Shown here in pieces: positions 23,017 through 25,255 of a stretch of DNA of 25,255 bases (position 1 is the first letter of the stretch; each line of letters begins with the position of its first letter). Source of the stretch: Clostridia bacterium (GTDB lineage: Bacteria; Bacillota; Clostridia; Christensenellales; DTU072). The stretch is from contig JAQVQU010000003.1 of assembly GCA_028701415.1 (NCBI GenBank), positions 3,172 to 28,426 on the forward strand. The letters are read 5' to 3'. The notes under the pieces are model-generated. The model saw nothing but the letters and a program-made list of their open reading frames with translations. It was not told where the DNA came from and made no database searches. A program made the position numbers and the translations under genes.

Positions 23017-24396
23017 ATGGCAAACAACATACCTACAAAAATCTATTTGTCTGAAGAGGAGCTTCCGCGGCAGTGGTATAATCTGCGTGCGGATATGAAA
23101 GAACAACATGATCCTTTTCTTCATCCAGGGACCCTTGAACCTATCAAATTGGAAGAGCTTACTGGGATATTCGTGGAGGAACTGTCCAAACAAGAGCTTA
23201 ATTTTACTGATAGATTCATTGATATTCCAGAAGGTGTATGTGAATTTTATAAAATGATTAGACCCTCCCCCTTGATTAGAGCTTATTTCTTGGAGAAAAT
23301 TTTGGATACTCCAGCAGAGATTTACTATAAATTTGAAGGGACTAATACATCTGGCTCTCACAAACTTAACTCTGCAATTGCTCAGGCCTACTACGCTAAA
23401 GAGCAGGGTTTAAAGTCTATAACTACAGAGACTGGGGCTGGGCAATGGGGAACTGCTCTTGCTATGGCCTGCTCTTTCTATGGTCTGGATGTTGACATTT
23501 TTATGGTCAAGGGAAGCGCGGATCAAAAGCCAGATAGACTTGAAGTAATGAAAACATACGGGGCAAGTGTTACCCCGTCGCCTTCTAATAAAACAGAGAT
23601 AGGCAAAAAAATACAAAAGGAAAAACCAGGAACAACAGGGTCTCTAGGTTGTGCTATTTCAGAAGCAATCGAGGTTTGTACCGGCAGACATTCTTGTAAA
23701 TATGTCCTTGGTAGTGTTCTGGATTATGTCCTTCTACATCAATCAATTATTGGTTTAGAGCTTAAGAAGGCTTGTGATAAATACGATATTAACCCAGACA
23801 TCATAATTGGATGTGCCGGAGGCGGAAGCAATTTAGGAGGCCTTATAGGGCCATATATGGGAGAGAGAATTAAGGGTAAGAATAATATTAAATTTATTGC
23901 AGTTGAACCTAAATCCTGTCCTTCTTTTACTAGAGGAAAATATTCTTACGATTTTGGTGATACCGGAAAAATTACACCTCTATTAAGAATGTATACTTTG
24001 GGTAATGGATTTATTCCCTCACCTATTCATGCGGGAGGACTTAGATATCATGGTATGAGCCCGATTCTAAGCAAGTTGTATCACGATGGGTATCTAGAGG
24101 CTGTTGCAGTTGGACAGAAATCAGTTTTTGATGCAGCGGCCATTTTTTCTAAATGCGAAGGGATACTCCCTGCCCCTGAAAGTTCACATGCTATTAAGGT
24201 TGCTATTGATGAAGCTCTGAAGTGCAAAGAGGATGGACAGAAGAAGACTATTATATTTGGACTAACGGGAACGGGATATTTTGATATGAGCGCCTACAGA
24301 ATGTATAATGCTGGGAAAATGGAGGATACTGAATTATCCGAAGAAGACTTACAAAAAGGTTTTGACAGTATTCCAGCTATTCCTCAAAACAAATAG
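23017..24396 (+). CDS. trpB: Tryptophan synthase beta chain, TrpB2 type
   Basis: PLP enzyme condensing indole with serine to give tryptophan. The 459-residue length, the N-terminal extension (about 1-75) and the motif style (GTNTSGSHKLNSA, ETGAGQWG) mark the TrpB2 subfamily rather than classical TrpB1 of ~400 residues. PLP lysine is K116, the catalytic glutamate is E138, and the phosphate-binding loop is GGGSN at 268-272. There is no trpA or other trp gene beside it. TrpB2 proteins often lack the residues for TrpA contact and may work alone on free indole. Translation is set by a perfect AAGGAGGT, and transcription by the tRNA-Trp T-box upstream, which independently confirms a tryptophan-related role. 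Confidence 0.94.
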   Translation: MANNIPTKIYLSEEELPRQWYNLRADMKEQHDPFLHPGTLEPIKLEELTGIFVEELSKQELNFTDRFIDIPEGVCEFYKMIRPSPLIRAYFLEKILDTPAEIYYKFEGTNTSGSHKLNSAIAQAYYAKEQGLKSITTETGAGQWGTALAMACSFYGLDVDIFMVKGSADQKPDRLEVMKTYGASVTPSPSNKTEIGKKIQKEKPGTTGSLGCAISEAIEVCTGRHSCKYVLGSVLDYVLLHQSIIGLELKKACDKYDINPDIIIGCAGGGSNLGGLIGPYMGERIKGKNNIKFIAVEPKSCPSFTRGKYSYDFGDTGKITPLLRMYTLGNGFIPSPIHAGGLRYHGMSPILSKLYHDGYLEAVAVGQKSVFDAAAIFSKCEGILPAPESSHAIKVAIDEALKCKEDGQKKTIIFGLTGTGYFDMSAYRMYNAGKMEDTELSEEDLQKGFDSIPAIPQNK

Positions 24397-24420
24397 GACA
24401 AAACTTCATTGATTGCCGCT

Positions 24421-24449
24421 AGTTTTATTTTCAAATTTAAAATGAAACT
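24421..24449. repeat. AT-rich inverted repeat after trpB
   Basis: Eleven-base arms (24421-24431 and 24439-24449) with one mismatch around a 7-base loop. It sits 24 bases after the trpB stop and just before the true terminator; it has no U-run and may protect the 3' end or be incidental. Confidence 0.4.
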
Positions 24450-24457
24450 TCAAATAG

Positions 24458-24490
24458 AAAAAATCTCTGGGAGTTCTCAGAGATTTTTTT
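24458..24490. terminator. Bidirectional intrinsic terminator between trpB and the GPH transporter
   Basis: ATCTCTG (24463-24469) pairs with CAGAGAT (24478-24484) around a short loop. It is flanked by six A residues on the left and seven T residues on the right, so it can stop transcription arriving from either convergent gene. Confidence 0.85.
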
Positions 24491-24541
24491 ATGTGTTTAT
24501 ATAAAGTATTATGTGAATATGGAAGAGTCGTAACAACAATT

Positions 24542-25255
24542 TCATTGTTGGGAAATTTCTTTTGCCGCCTTTCTTTGTCGGTTAAGTTCAATATACATAT
24601 TTTTTCTATATTCTCCGTGCAATGGATATTTTGCGATGATTACTAAATTAATAAGCCAGGCTATCATAGGAATAATAGAAGCGATAATCATTAGACCGGT
24701 TTTTGTGAGAGATGATTGCAGGGGAGTGGGGTCAAAATCTGTGGGTTCGGTAAATTTAAATATAAGGAGCATTAGGGGAATCAAAGCATTTTGAAGGGTA
24801 GTCATTATTTTATTCATAAAAGTTTGCATTGAGGCACTAATTCCCTCTGTTCTTCTTCCGCTTTTCCATTCGGCATAATCAACGCTCTCTGCTATCATCG
24901 CATAATTCAAGTTTCCAGTTAGTCCATATGGAAGCCCCATTAGCAAATACATAGCAACAAATAGGATCATATTTGGCCCAACGGTAAAGCCCAATATAGC
25001 AAGCAGTGCCATCGGGATTGCCCCGGCTATGCAAGACAATATATATAGTTTCCTATATTCAAATCTTTTCACTAGCGCAGGAGTGAAAAGCATGCCTAAA
25101 AATCCAGCGACTCCGAAGCCCGCTACTAGTAAAGTATTAACAAATGAGTTGGTGAGTGCTTCGGGTTTTCCGGTCATAAGATAATTACTTATATAAAGCC
25201 CAGCGGTGATAGGAATAGCTCTTGCAAAAGCAGCAGCATTGGCAAGGACTGTAAC
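24542..25255 (-). CDS. GPH-family sugar/cation symporter, C-terminal part (cut by window edge)
   Basis: Membrane transporter of the glycoside-pentoside-hexuronide:cation symporter family within the major facilitator superfamily, importing a sugar or glycoside with Na+ or H+. The frame stays open from 25177 to the right edge, so the ATG there is internal and the 5' part lies outside the window; about 237 C-terminal residues are seen. They contain at least five hydrophobic helices and the family signature VDYAEWKSGRRTEGI, followed by a helix and a short basic tail (LHGEYRKNMYIELNRQRKAA). The substrate cannot be told; neighbouring glycosidase genes, if any, would be to the right. It converges on trpB with a shared terminator. 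Confidence 0.85.
   Translation of the reverse strand, partial: VTVLANAAAFARAIPITAGLYISNYLMTGKPEALTNSFVNTLLVAGFGVAGFLGMLFTPALVKRFEYRKLYILSCIAGAIPMALLAILGFTVGPNMILFVAMYLLMGLPYGLTGNLNYAMIAESVDYAEWKSGRRTEGISASMQTFMNKIMTTLQNALIPLMLLIFKFTEPTDFDPTPLQSSLTKTGLMIIASIIPMIAWLINLVIIAKYPLHGEYRKNMYIELNRQRKAAKEISQQ

Noticed and set aside
22702..23361. 219-codon open frame antisense to the T-box leader and trpB start
   Set aside because: It lies opposite a structured RNA and a clear enzyme gene, has no ribosome site, and its composition shows no domain pattern.

Overview
The window is AT-rich bacterial DNA with strong AGGAGG-type ribosome-binding sites, sigma-A-type promoters, GTG/TTG starts and a tRNA-Trp T-box leader. 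This suggests a low-GC Gram-positive (Firmicutes/Clostridia-like) bacterium. A tungsten-type aldehyde:ferredoxin oxidoreductase, a rubredoxin-like flavoprotein and a corrinoid methionine synthase fit an anaerobe. No phage, IS element, CRISPR array, rRNA or tRNA was seen.

Layout: (1) 106-4575, a histidine operon hisD-hisC-hisB-hisA-hisI-hisE with its own promoter; hisG, hisZ, hisH and hisF are absent from it. (2) 4950-7856, an AOR operon: the oxidoreductase, a MoaD-like sulfur carrier ending in Gly-Gly, and a compact ThiF/MoeB-type E1-like protein. (3) 8035-9285 (minus), a GMP synthase whose glutamine amidotransferase domain has lost its catalytic core. (4) 9525-11132, a HAD phosphatase and a flavin-reductase protein carrying two tandem rubredoxin-like domains. 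(5) 11348-14170 (minus), trkA-trkH potassium uptake, with the 3' end of trkH tandemly duplicated. (6) 14316-15179, an orphan RimK-like ATP-grasp ligase. (7) 15447-16967 (minus), an exported alpha/beta hydrolase with a C-terminal SdrD/Cna-B-like domain. (8) 17442-22558, metF-metH followed closely by a zinc-ribbon/TPR membrane protein and a NYN-LOTUS putative RNase. (9) 22662-24490, a promoter, a Trp-specific T-box and an orphan trpB of the TrpB2 type, ending at a terminator. (10) 24542-25255 (minus), a GPH-family sugar symporter cut by the window edge.

Most of the window is core metabolism (His, Met, Trp, GMP, K+) with individually unusual gene forms. The items most worth a second look are the GMP synthase with a gutted amidotransferase domain, the his operon lacking the HisF/HisH amidotransferase pair, the zinc-ribbon/TPR plus NYN-LOTUS pair behind metH, the T-box-controlled orphan trpB2, and the doubled rubredoxin flavoprotein. 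I did not find a multi-gene system that I can confidently call new.
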